From Alistipes sp. (GTDB lineage: Bacteria; Bacteroidota; Bacteroidia; Bacteroidales; Rikenellaceae), in assembly GCA_019422485.1 (NCBI GenBank), contig JAHZDG010000003.1, positions 1-64,000 of the forward strand: DNA of 64,000 bases, written 5' to 3'. The translations under genes and the position numbers were made by a program. The notes beneath the pieces are model-generated. The model did no database searches. It had not been told where the DNA came from and saw only the letters and a list, made by a program, of their open reading frames with translations. Positions 8,956-16,831 of the stretch are shown piece by piece (within the stretch, counting starts at the first letter, position 1; every line of letters begins with the position of its first letter).

Positions 8956-9792
8956 ATGATTCTTCCCGAAACCCGATTGATCTGTTTTTCTCCGACGCTG
9001 ACCTCGCTGAAAGTGGGGAAAGCTATTGTGAAGGGGGTTGGTGCCGAACGTAATACGACGCTCGATCTGACCCGGACCGCTCAAGAAGATGAAATCGTCC
9101 TGCCGGCAGACATGTTGGCGGTGATTGCCGTACCCGTTTATGGCGGGAAAGTGGCTCCGACAGCCTTTGTGCGCTTGCAGCGCCTGCGGGCTCAAGGTAC
9201 TCCGGCGGTGTTGGTGGTCGTGTATGGCAATCGGGATTATGACGGGGCTTTGCGTGAACTGGACGATCTGGCCCGAGTGTTGGGTTTTGTGCCCGTAGCG
9301 GCAGCGACGTTTGTGGGGGAACACTCGTATAGTACGTCTCAATGGCCGGTGGCTGCCGGTCGCCCCGATAATCACGATCTGGAGCAAGCGACCCAGTTTG
9401 GACAGGCTGTTCGGAAAAAATTGGAGGGAATCACCTCTCTGGCCGATATGCCGGCGTTGCAGGTGGCCCGCATTCAGCGTCCCCGTCAACCGTTTTTGGC
9501 CCGTTTCCGGTTTATTCGGGATGTGGTGCGTCTGCGTCGTAGCGGAAAGCCCATGCCTCAGGTGCCAGCGGTCGATCCGGAACGTTGTACGCATTGCGGA
9601 GCCTGTGTACGGTTGTGTCCGGTCGGTGCCATCGCTCCCGGGGACGAATTGAATACCGATGCCTCGATCTGTATTCGTTGTTGTGCTTGTGTCAAGGGAT
9701 GTCCCATGGAAGCCCGCCAATTTGATACCCCGTTCAGTCGGATTCTCTCGACTCGCTTCCCGGAACAGAAGCAAAATCAGACGTTGTTGTGA
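8956..9792 (+). CDS. EFR1-type flavodoxin/4Fe-4S ferredoxin fusion
   Basis: Residues 1-165 look like a flavodoxin-type fold (LICFSPTLTSLKVGKAIVKG, AVPVYGGKVAPTAF, LVVVYGNRDYDGAL). Residues about 205-260 carry two 4Fe-4S motifs, CTHCGACVRLCP and CIRCCACVKGCP, each with the C-x2-C-x2-C-x3-C-P spacing. This combination is the EFR1-family ferrodoxin of anaerobes, thought to carry electrons between redox enzymes in the cytoplasm; its partners are unknown. The phosphate-binding loop is S-P-T-L-T-S, weaker than the T-G-N-T of true flavodoxins, which is usual for the family. No redox-enzyme gene lies next to it. Two perfect hairpins follow the stop codon. Confidence 0.85.
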   Translation: MILPETRLICFSPTLTSLKVGKAIVKGVGAERNTTLDLTRTAQEDEIVLPADMLAVIAVPVYGGKVAPTAFVRLQRLRAQGTPAVLVVVYGNRDYDGALRELDDLARVLGFVPVAAATFVGEHSYSTSQWPVAAGRPDNHDLEQATQFGQAVRKKLEGITSLADMPALQVARIQRPRQPFLARFRFIRDVVRLRRSGKPMPQVPAVDPERCTHCGACVRLCPVGAIAPGDELNTDASICIRCCACVKGCPMEARQFDTPFSRILSTRFPEQKQNQTLL

Positions 9793-10103
9793 TCACAAAG
9801 ACCGATCGGGTCTTTGTCGTGCTGGATCCAAAGAAGGCCGGAGAACGCGCCGTTCTCCGAAAGGGAGGCATATGGGGTTTGCGAAGAGCGCGATTGCCGA
9901 TGGGAAACGGGTGCAATGACGCAGAAAACAGAGGGGGTGGGTGTCCGGCAAAGTAAAAAGGAGTCGTAGAGGTACGATCAGAATTCCTTTCGAAGGAACT
10001 GTGCGGGGTGGAGAATGGCGCTTCAGGATCGAGAAATTGGAAGGAACGTGTTTTTATTTCGTCGCTTTCTTCTTACCTTTATCCCATTAATTTCGATACG
10101 ATC
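9793..10103. other. Spacer with two hairpins before nrnA-like gene
   Basis: Two perfect 9-bp stems occur in a row: ACAAAGACC/GGTCTTTGT at 9795-9817 (5-nt loop, overlapping the stop codon region) and CGGAGAACG/CGTTCTCCG at 9839-9859 (3-nt loop). Neither is followed by a clear T-run. A TACCTTTA sequence at 10074-10081 may be the -7 box of the next gene. No further gene is seen. Confidence 0.5.
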
Positions 10104-11213
10104 ATGTTCCCTGCCGAAAAATACCTCCAGTTACGGGCCCTTCTGTCGGATGGCCCCAAGAAAATCGCGTTGCTTTGTCATACCAATCCGGATGGCGATA
10201 CCATCGGTGCCGCTCTGGCTTGGCGAAGCTATTTGGAACGACTGGGACATACGACCTGCTGCATCGCTCCGAACCGTTATCCCTATTTCCTGGAATGGAT
10301 GACCGATATTGCGCATATCGGCGTTTTTAAGGAAGATCATGACGGAGCGTTGGCTCGCTTCGTGGAGAGCGCGGATATTATTTTCGCCATGGACTTCAAT
10401 CAGATCGGACGGCTGGACCGCCTCACGGAGACGGTCATGGCCAATCAGCAAGCCACTTGGGTGTTGATCGACCACCACCTTTATCCGCCTTTGGAAGAGT
10501 ATTCGCTGGCTTTTTCCGACCCGACCGCTTGCTCGACCTCGTATATCATCTATCATATGATTACCACTCTGGCCGGAGAAGAGGCCATCACGAAAGCCAT
10601 CGCAGAGTCGCTCTATGTGGGTATGATGACCGATACGGGGAACTTCTCGTTCAGTAACCTGACTTCGGGGGTGTTCCGGGCTGCGGCTACGCTGATCGAT
10701 AAGGGCGTGAACGTGCCGTATGTCAACAGCGCCGTCTATAATAATTTCTCGGAAAGCCGCATGCGTCTGTTGGGGTATGTGTTGCATGAAAAGATGGTGA
10801 CGCGCTATCAATACGGGGTCGCTTATGTAGGATTGACCGAAGAGGAAATGCGCCGTTTCGATTTCAAACAGGGTGACAGCGAAGGATTCGTGAATTTCCC
10901 GTTGTCGATTCGGGCTATCCGGATGTCGGCCATGTTCATTGAAACAAAACATGGTATTCGAGTGTCGTTGCGTTCGCGGGGAGATGTGGATGTCAATGTG
11001 TTTGCGCGTCGATACTTTGAGGGCGGCGGTCATCGCAATGCAGCCGGCGGAAAATCCTATGTCTCAATGCCGGAAACGATCGCCCGTTTCGAAAAAGCCA
11101 TTGCCGAATATTTCGGGGAAGTCTCTCCGGTGGTGCCGGCCCGTTCTTTCGAAGCGGAAGAACAGGCCATTGCCCATGAAGGCCGGATCGAATCGGAAAA
11201 AACGGAGGCCTGA
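10104..11213 (+). CDS. nrnA: DHH/DHHA1 phosphoesterase (NrnA-type oligoribonuclease / pAp phosphatase)
   Basis: The 369-residue protein contains the DHH-family metal motifs in order: HTNPDGDTIGAAL near residue 28, a single Asp in FAMDFNQIGRLD, IDHH near 122, and DTGNFSFSN near 175. The DHHA1 substrate-binding motif GGGHRNAAGG is near residue 313. This is the NrnA pattern. NrnA degrades 2-5 nt RNA and dephosphorylates 3'-phosphoadenosine 5'-phosphate in the cytoplasm; Bacteroidetes use it because they lack Orn. I chose the ATG at 10104 because it gives the family start MFPAEKYLQLRALL; the frame extends 32 codons upstream without family resemblance. The last ~30 residues are Glu/Ala-rich and outside the fold. 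Confidence 0.88.
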   Translation: MFPAEKYLQLRALLSDGPKKIALLCHTNPDGDTIGAALAWRSYLERLGHTTCCIAPNRYPYFLEWMTDIAHIGVFKEDHDGALARFVESADIIFAMDFNQIGRLDRLTETVMANQQATWVLIDHHLYPPLEEYSLAFSDPTACSTSYIIYHMITTLAGEEAITKAIAESLYVGMMTDTGNFSFSNLTSGVFRAAATLIDKGVNVPYVNSAVYNNFSESRMRLLGYVLHEKMVTRYQYGVAYVGLTEEEMRRFDFKQGDSEGFVNFPLSIRAIRMSAMFIETKHGIRVSLRSRGDVDVNVFARRYFEGGGHRNAAGGKSYVSMPETIARFEKAIAEYFGEVSPVVPARSFEAEEQAIAHEGRIESEKTEA

Positions 11214-11422
11214 TCCGGTTTGTGGACTTCCTGTGGGCGAAGGGGCTTCTCTGTGGCTGAAACGGCTCCGGAAGGGTGAGAATGGTCCCGGATAGAGGGG
11301 GGAGTGGAAGCTGTCCGGTGGTCTCGGGGAGAGATGGAATGTTGCTGTCTGAGCGAATCGCATACGAAGCAGGGGGCGAAAATCGTTTGATACAAAAGGC
11401 CGGTCACCTGGTGTCAGACAAG

Positions 11423-12121
11423 ATGTATTCTGACGAGGATCTGTTAATATATCGCAGCGTGAAACCTATTTTATCGATATCCTCTTTGTTCGCAACCATC
11501 GGGAGGTACTGTTCCGAGGTGTTGCGGAAGCTCTATCCGCCTGCCAACAAAACGTTCGTGTATGAACGGGACCGGCGTTGTCGGCGGATTACGTGGGGCG
11601 TGACGATCGGGTTGATCGTTATCTTTGCAGCCATGATGCTGCTGTCGAGCCAACAGTATTTTCCGGCTTGGCTGATCTTTTTTGTGTTGAGTATCATTGC
11701 TTTGGAGGTGCTGTCGATTCCCCGTTTCATTACCTTGAACGATGAGGCTTTGGAAATCCACTGCGTGGTGGATCTGACGCGTATCCATGTCGAGGATATT
11801 GAGTCAATTCGACGGATTGGTCGGGAAGAGTTCCGCCGTCTGACGCCTTTGATGGGAAGTTATGGCTTCGGCGGCTATTTCGGCTATTATTTCGATTTTT
11901 CCAGTTGGAATTTCTATAAACTCTATGCCACCGAACGGAAACATCTGGTCCTCATTGAGGATATTTATGAAGATGCCTATATCGTGAGTTGCTCCGATCC
12001 TGATGCGTTGGTGGCGAAGGCCATTCTGGCCCGCGATCGGAAACGGGAAGAGATCTTTCGCGCTTCGATGAAAAACGAACGGCGAAACACGAGCTCTACG
12101 GCCGATTTCTTGGAGTCTTAA
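11423..12121 (+). CDS. Two-TM bacterial PH-domain protein
   Basis: The 232-residue product has a short N-terminal soluble part, two closely spaced membrane helices at about 55-100 (ITWGVTIGLIVIFAAMMLLS and AWLIFFVLSIIALEVLSI), and then a beta-rich region (RFITLNDEALEIHCVVDLTR, HVEDIESIRRI, KHLVLIEDIY). This arrangement and the F-x-L-x-x-x-x-L-x-I-H-x pattern are those of bacterial PH-domain membrane proteins, common in Bacteroidales and without a defined function. I start it at the ATG at 11423; an ATG at 11276 in the same frame would add 49 residues that look non-coding. The preceding 209-nt spacer holds nothing I recognise. Confidence 0.7.
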   Translation: MYSDEDLLIYRSVKPILSISSLFATIGRYCSEVLRKLYPPANKTFVYERDRRCRRITWGVTIGLIVIFAAMMLLSSQQYFPAWLIFFVLSIIALEVLSIPRFITLNDEALEIHCVVDLTRIHVEDIESIRRIGREEFRRLTPLMGSYGFGGYFGYYFDFSSWNFYKLYATERKHLVLIEDIYEDAYIVSCSDPDALVAKAILARDRKREEIFRASMKNERRNTSSTADFLES

Positions 12122-12452
12122 TCATCGGTAAGCGGAAATTTTTCGTATTTTTGCAACTGATGGAAAAATAACATCAGTGAGCAATATTTAACAAGCTTGC
12201 ACCAGTGAAGGGCCTTGTCGGCAACGATGGTCCCAAACGATCGGGGGGAGGGCCATGGTGTGAAGAATGACCTGTGTGTCTTTACGCTGTGAGAGTTTGC
12301 TGCTTCTTTGAGAAATGAAAACAGGGTTCATCTCATGAACCGCTGAGAGAATGAAATTCCAAAGGAGCGGTGAGAGCCTGATGGGAAACATAACCGAAGA
12401 GGAAAAGAAAAACAGAAAAGCTTTTCCTCGGATTTCAATAAAATTTTACGAG
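12122..12452. other. Long leader of the aconitase gene
   Basis: This ~330-nt region starts with a -7 box (12146-12153) and an inverted repeat (12156-12178). Further on lies a second perfect inverted repeat, GGTTCAT-CTC-ATGAACC (12325-12341). An in-frame ATG at 12351 would add 34 residues to aconitase, but they do not look like the family. Confidence 0.5.
12146..12178 (+). promoter_or_regulatory. Aconitase promoter with operator-like inverted repeat
   Basis: TATTTTTG at 12146-12153 matches TAnnTTTG. Starting 2 nt later, ACTGATG (12156-12162) and CATCAGT (12172-12178) form a perfect 7-bp inverted repeat with a 9-nt A-rich centre, covering the expected transcription start. It could be an operator or a 5' hairpin. 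No clear -33 TTG is seen. Confidence 0.5.
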
Positions 12453-14705
12453 ATGCTGTTCGACATTGAAATGATCCGAAACGTCTATTCGACCTTTGCC
12501 CAACGGGTCGATCGGGCGCGCCAAACCACCGGTACGCCGTTGACGTTGGCTGAAAAAATATTGTATGCACACTTGTACGACCCCTCATCGGTGCGTCGGT
12601 ATGTGCGGGGCGAAGATTATGTGAATTTCCGTCCCGACCGTGTGGCCATGCAGGATGCAACCGCTCAGATGGCGTTGTTGCAGTTTATGAATGCCGGTCG
12701 TGATCGGGCTGCCGTGCCTTCGTCGGTGCATTGCGATCACCTGATCCAAGCCAAAGCGGGCGCCGGAGAAGACCTCCCCGCAGCCGAAGTGACCAACCGG
12801 GAGGTGTATGATTTCCTGCGGAGTGTGGCCAATCGTTATGGACTGGGGTTCTGGCGTCCGGGTGCCGGGATTATCCATCAGGTGGTGTTGGAAAACTATG
12901 CATTCCCGGGCGGAATGATGATCGGTACCGATTCGCATACCCCCAATGCCGGAGGTCTCGGGATGGTGGCTATCGGGGTCGGCGGGGCCGATGCCGTGGA
13001 TGTGATGGCCGGGATGCCGTGGGAACTGAAGATGCCGCGTATCTTCGGGGTGCGTCTGACCGGACGGTTGAACGGTTGGGCTTCGCCTAAAGATGTGATT
13101 CTGAAATTGGCCGGTTTGCTGACCGTCAAAGGCGGTACGAATGCCATTGTCGAATACTTCGGAGAAGGTGCTGCATCGCTGTCGGCTACCGGTAAGGCGA
13201 CGATCTGTAATATGGGGGCTGAAATCGGAGCTACTACCTCGCTGTTTGCCTACGACGAGGCGATGGAACGCTATCTGCGGGCAACGGGTCGCGCCGAAGT
13301 GGCCGATCTGGCTGCCGGTTTGCGGGCCGATTTGCAGGCTGACCCCGAAGTGCAGGCCAATCCGGAAAAATATTACGATCGGGTGATCGATATCGATTTG
13401 AGTACCTTGGAACCCTATATCAACGGTCCTTTCTCGCCCGATGCGGCGCATCCGATTTCGGAATTTGCCGAATTCGTGCGGACGAACGGTATCCCGTCGA
13501 AAATGGAGGTCGGTCTGATCGGTTCCTGCACCAACTCGTCGTATCAGGATTTGGGGCGTGCCGCTTCGGTAGCCCGGCAGGCCAAAGCCAAAAAGCTGAA
13601 GGTAAATGCCCGCTTCCTGATCAATCCGGGTTCGGAACAGGTGCGTTACACTGCACAGCGCGATGGTATTCTGGATGACCTGCTGGGACTGGATGGGGTG
13701 ATTATGGCCAATGCCTGCGGTCCGTGTATCGGGCAGTGGGATCGTGGGGACAGCGACAAGACCCGCCCCAATTCGATTGTCACCTCGTTTAACCGCAACT
13801 TCGCCAAACGGGCCGACGGCAATCCTAATACGAATATTTTCGTGGCTTCTCCCGAATTGGTGACGGCTCTGACGATTGCCGGAGACCTGACTTTCAATCC
13901 TCTGAAAGACACGCTGCTCAACGAAGCCGGTGAACGGGTGATGTTGGATGAACCGCAGGGTGACGAGCTGCCCTCAGCCGGTTTTGCCGTGGAAAACAAC
14001 GGTTATATCGCTCCGGAAACGAACGGTTCGGCTCAGGAAGTGGTAATCGCACCCGATTCGCAGCGTTTGCAGCGTTTGAGTCCGTTTGCCGCTTGGGATG
14101 GTCACGATCTGACCGATATGCGTTTGTTGATTAAGACCAAAGGCAAATGTACTACCGACCATATTTCGATGGCGGGTCCTTGGTTGCGCTTCCGTGGGCA
14201 TCTGGAAAATATCTCCGACAACTTGTTGATGGGGGCTGTCAATGCCTTTAATGGGCAGACCAACAGCGTTCTCAATACGCTGACCGGGACTTATGAAGGG
14301 GTGTCGGCTGTCGCCAAACAATATAAGGCTCAAGGGATTCCGTCGATTGTTGTGGCTGAAGATAACTATGGGGAAGGTTCGTCACGTGAACATGCCGCGC
14401 TGGAACCCCGTTTCCTGAATGTGAAAGTGGTGCTGGCCAAATCGTTTGCCCGTATTCACGAAACCAATCTCAAAAAACAGGGGATGCTGGCATTGACCTT
14501 TGTCGATCCGGCGGATTACGACCGCATTCGGGAGGACGACCGGATCTCGATTTCGGGCTTGACGACCTTTGCTCCGGGTAAAAACCTGACGGCAACCGTA
14601 CGGCACAGTGATGGAACCGAAGAATCTTTCCCGGTGGCTCATACCTATAATGAGCAGCAGATCGGGTGGTTCAAAGCCGGTTCGGCCCTGAATGTCGTAG
14701 CCTGA
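12453..14705 (+). CDS. acnA: Aconitate hydratase (mitochondrial type)
   Basis: The 750-residue protein converts citrate to isocitrate through cis-aconitate in the cytoplasm. The 4Fe-4S ligands are in [12 protein letters not shown] (one Cys) and [11 protein letters not shown] (two Cys). Substrate-binding motifs include [24 protein letters not shown], the TKGKCTTDH segment and the swivel-domain [12 protein letters not shown] with its active-site Ser and Arg. The ~750-residue length and [12 protein letters not shown] start are those of the mitochondrial-like aconitases of Bacteroidetes, so I chose the ATG at 12453 rather than the in-frame one at 12351. No isocitrate dehydrogenase or citrate synthase lies next to it. 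It has its own promoter region and a strong terminator. Confidence 0.95.
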   Translation: MLFDIEMIRNVYSTFAQRVDRARQTTGTPLTLAEKILYAHLYDPSSVRRYVRGEDYVNFRPDRVAMQDATAQMALLQFMNAGRDRAAVPSSVHCDHLIQAKAGAGEDLPAAEVTNREVYDFLRSVANRYGLGFWRPGAGIIHQVVLENYAFPGGMMIGTDSHTPNAGGLGMVAIGVGGADAVDVMAGMPWELKMPRIFGVRLTGRLNGWASPKDVILKLAGLLTVKGGTNAIVEYFGEGAASLSATGKATICNMGAEIGATTSLFAYDEAMERYLRATGRAEVADLAAGLRADLQADPEVQANPEKYYDRVIDIDLSTLEPYINGPFSPDAAHPISEFAEFVRTNGIPSKMEVGLIGSCTNSSYQDLGRAASVARQAKAKKLKVNARFLINPGSEQVRYTAQRDGILDDLLGLDGVIMANACGPCIGQWDRGDSDKTRPNSIVTSFNRNFAKRADGNPNTNIFVASPELVTALTIAGDLTFNPLKDTLLNEAGERVMLDEPQGDELPSAGFAVENNGYIAPETNGSAQEVVIAPDSQRLQRLSPFAAWDGHDLTDMRLLIKTKGKCTTDHISMAGPWLRFRGHLENISDNLLMGAVNAFNGQTNSVLNTLTGTYEGVSAVAKQYKAQGIPSIVVAEDNYGEGSSREHAALEPRFLNVKVVLAKSFARIHETNLKKQGMLALTFVDPADYDRIREDDRISISGLTTFAPGKNLTATVRHSDGTEESFPVAHTYNEQQIGWFKAGSALNVVA

Positions 14706-14761
14706 TGAGTCAGCGAGCTGGTTTTCGCTCGAGATAAAGAAGCCTCTGGCCTTCGTTTTAT

Positions 14762-14796
14762 AAAAAAGCCGTTCCTCACGAGGAACGGCTTTTTTA
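14762..14796 (+). terminator. Terminator after aconitase
   Basis: GCCGTTCCT pairs with AGGAACGGC across CACG, preceded by six A and followed by a T-run. Confidence 0.9.
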
Positions 14797-15005
14797 TTTT
14801 GTGGCTGAAGTACGTTGGGGCTTTTCGTAATAAGAGAAAACGGGCAGGGCGTCTGCAAGAAAAGAACACTGTCAAAATGACAGGTGGGTGGATGGCCGAA
14901 ACCCCGTGATGAGGCTCCGGACCATGAGTCGTTTGTCTGCTCGTTCTGAATCCGGATTTGTCTGGGGTAGTCTGAATCGCCCGTCTCCATGCTGTTCGGG
15001 GCCGG
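14797..15005. other. Convergent spacer between aconitase and rubredoxin
   Basis: Convergent genes end on both sides. Between their terminators are about 200 nt in which I see no gene or notable structure. Confidence 0.35.
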
Positions 15006-15048
15006 AAAACAAACCGTCCGCGAAATCCGTTGGACGGATCGCGGACGG
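15006..15048 (-). terminator. Terminator of rubredoxin
   Basis: CCGTCCGCGA (15014-15023) pairs with TCGCGGACGG (15039-15048), and an inner ATCCGT/ACGGAT pair extends the hairpin. On the minus strand it is followed by TTTGTTTT. Confidence 0.8.
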
Positions 15049-15069
15049 TTATGGGTTTCGATTCGAGGT

Positions 15070-15228
15070 TTAGATGGCTTCGAATACTTCTTTACCTTCC
15101 TGGCAAAGAGGGCATACCCAATCTTCGGGCAGGTCTTCGAACGCCGTGCCGGGAGCAATGCCGTTATCGGGATCGCCTACTTCAGGATCGTATACATACC
15201 CGCATACTTCGCATTTGTACTTTTTCAT
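15070..15228 (-). CDS. Rubredoxin
   Basis: This 52-residue gene has an ATG at 15228 and a TAA at 15070-15072. It reads [20 protein letters not shown] and ends [20 protein letters not shown]. The two C-x2-C knuckles (CEVC and CPLC) with the Y-V-Y-D and D-W-V-C-P spacing are the rubredoxin iron site. Rubredoxins carry single electrons in the cytoplasm, in anaerobes often to peroxide or superoxide reductases. One oddity: the second knuckle is followed by Gln where most rubredoxins have Gly (C-P-x-C-G). It lies 109 nt downstream of purB on the same strand, and I see no promoter of its own, so it may be read through from purB. Confidence 0.93.
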   Translation of the reverse strand: MKKYKCEVCGYVYDPEVGDPDNGIAPGTAFEDLPEDWVCPLCQEGKEVFEAI

Positions 15229-15337
15229 AGTTGTCGTATCGTTTAGTGGATATTCACATATGACGATTCCCTCGTCATCAGGGGTTCATAGAACAAAAAA
15301 CGGGCCACGCCGGATGTGTCTGTCAAATGTCAGCCGC

Positions 15338-16690
15338 TTACCCGAGGGTGATTCCGGTATAGGTCTGGGGTGACAGACGGCGCAGTTCTTCTTTCACGCT
15401 TTCGGCTACGTCCAACCCTTCGATGAAGGCGGAAATGTCCGCTTTGGTGATCGTTTTGTTGGTACGGGTGAGTGCCTTGAGCGCTTCGTACGGATTGGGG
15501 TACTCTTCGCGGCGCAGGATCGTTTGAATCCCTTCAGCTACGACCGCCCAGTTGTTTTCCAGGTCTTCATTGATCTTGTCCAGGTTGATGATCAACTTGT
15601 TCAACCCTTTGATGATCGATTTGAAGGCCACTACCGTATGTGCGACCGGAACCCCTACGTTACGCAGTACCGTAGAGTCGGTCAGGTCGCGCTGCAGACG
15701 CGAGATCGGCAGCTTGCCCGACAGGTGGGTGAAGATGGCGTTGGCGATCCCCAGGTTCCCTTCGGCATTTTCGAAGTCGATGGGGTTCACTTTGTGCGGC
15801 ATGGCCGACGAACCTACTTCTCCGGCTTTGATGCGCTGTTTGAAATACTCCATCGACACATAGGTCCAGATGTCGCGGCACAGGTCGATCAGGATGGTGT
15901 TGATGCGTTTGAAACAGTCGAAAATAGCAGCGATGTTATCGTAGTGTTCGATCTGGGTGGTAATTTGTGAGCGTTCCAGGCCCAGCACGTCATTGACGAA
16001 GTGGTTGGCGAAAGCCACCCAGTCTACATTGGGGTAGGCGGCTTTGTGGGCGTTGAAGTTCCCGGTGGCACCCCCGAATTTGGCCGGCGAAGGAATGGCC
16101 TTCAGTTGCGTGATCTGTTTCGTGAGGCGTTCAACGAAGACCATTATCTCTTTGCCCAGTTTGGTGGGAGAGGCGGGCTGACCGTGCGTACGGGCCAGCA
16201 AAGGAATTTCGGCCCACTCTTTGGCCATGGATTTCAGCTGGGCAACCAGTTGTTCCAACAGCGGATAATATACGTCGTTGGCGGCGTCACGCAGGCTGTA
16301 CGGTACGGCCGTATGGGTAATGTCCTGAGAGGTCAGACCGAAGTGAACGAACGCTTTGTGGGCTGTCAGACCCAGCGATTCCATCTTCTCTTTGACGAGG
16401 TATTCCACGGCTTTGACATCGTGGTTGGTGGTCCGTTCGATCTCTTTAACACGCAGGGCATCGGCTTCGCTGAATTCGCGATAGATGTCACGCAGGGATT
16501 CGAACTTCGCCTTGTCCACGTCGGCGAGTTGAGGCAGCGGCAGTTCGCACAGGGCGATAAAATATTCGATTTCTACCAGAACACGGTAGCGGATCAAAGC
16601 AGATTCGGAAAAATAGTCCGCCAATACTTCGCAGGCGCCGCGGTAGCGTCCGTCGATAGGGGAAATGGCGGTCAGGGTGTTCAGTTCCAT
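15338..16690 (-). CDS. purB: Adenylosuccinate lyase
   Basis: The 450-residue protein catalyses two fumarate-releasing steps of purine synthesis (SAICAR to AICAR, adenylosuccinate to AMP). The start MELNTLTAISPIDGRYRGAC is typical. Family markers are TTNHDVKAVEYLVKEK, FGLTSQDITHTA, TRTHGQPASPTKLGKE-type residues (LARTHGQPASPT) and the fumarate-lyase signature GSSAMPHKVNP with the catalytic flexible-loop Ser. The length is normal for the longer Bacteroidetes/E. coli type. A near-consensus promoter precedes it, and rubredoxin follows 109 nt downstream. Confidence 0.97.
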   Translation of the reverse strand: MELNTLTAISPIDGRYRGACEVLADYFSESALIRYRVLVEIEYFIALCELPLPQLADVDKAKFESLRDIYREFSEADALRVKEIERTTNHDVKAVEYLVKEKMESLGLTAHKAFVHFGLTSQDITHTAVPYSLRDAANDVYYPLLEQLVAQLKSMAKEWAEIPLLARTHGQPASPTKLGKEIMVFVERLTKQITQLKAIPSPAKFGGATGNFNAHKAAYPNVDWVAFANHFVNDVLGLERSQITTQIEHYDNIAAIFDCFKRINTILIDLCRDIWTYVSMEYFKQRIKAGEVGSSAMPHKVNPIDFENAEGNLGIANAIFTHLSGKLPISRLQRDLTDSTVLRNVGVPVAHTVVAFKSIIKGLNKLIINLDKINEDLENNWAVVAEGIQTILRREEYPNPYEALKALTRTNKTITKADISAFIEGLDVAESVKEELRRLSPQTYTGITLG

Positions 16691-16712
16691 ATCGTTTGAA
16701 GGTTTTAAAATA

Positions 16713-16743
16713 CAAAGATAGTCGTATTCCCGGGGAATGCAAA
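16713..16743 (-). promoter_or_regulatory. purB promoter
   Basis: On the minus strand TTTG (16743-16740), a 19-nt spacer and TATCTTTG (16720-16713) match the Bacteroidetes consensus in full, 23 nt before the purB start. Confidence 0.8.
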
Positions 16744-16765
16744 CCGTAGTTGCCCTTCAGGGGTA

Positions 16766-16806
16766 GAAAATTTCCGTCTTTCCCGGGGCGATGGGAAAGA
16801 CGGAAA
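16766..16806 (-). terminator. Terminator of the GH78 gene
   Basis: TTTCCGTCTTTCCC (16771-16784) pairs with GGGAAAGACGGAAA (16793-16806), a perfect 14-bp stem with an 8-nt loop. On the minus strand it is followed by ATTTTC, 26 nt after the rhamnosidase stop codon. Confidence 0.8.
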
Positions 16807-16831
16807 GAGTATAAGGTTAAAGAGGCTATTC

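Noticed and set aside
14382..15158. 258-codon minus-strand frame across the aconitase end and spacer
   Set aside because: It runs through the aconitase terminator and overlaps two real genes in other frames.
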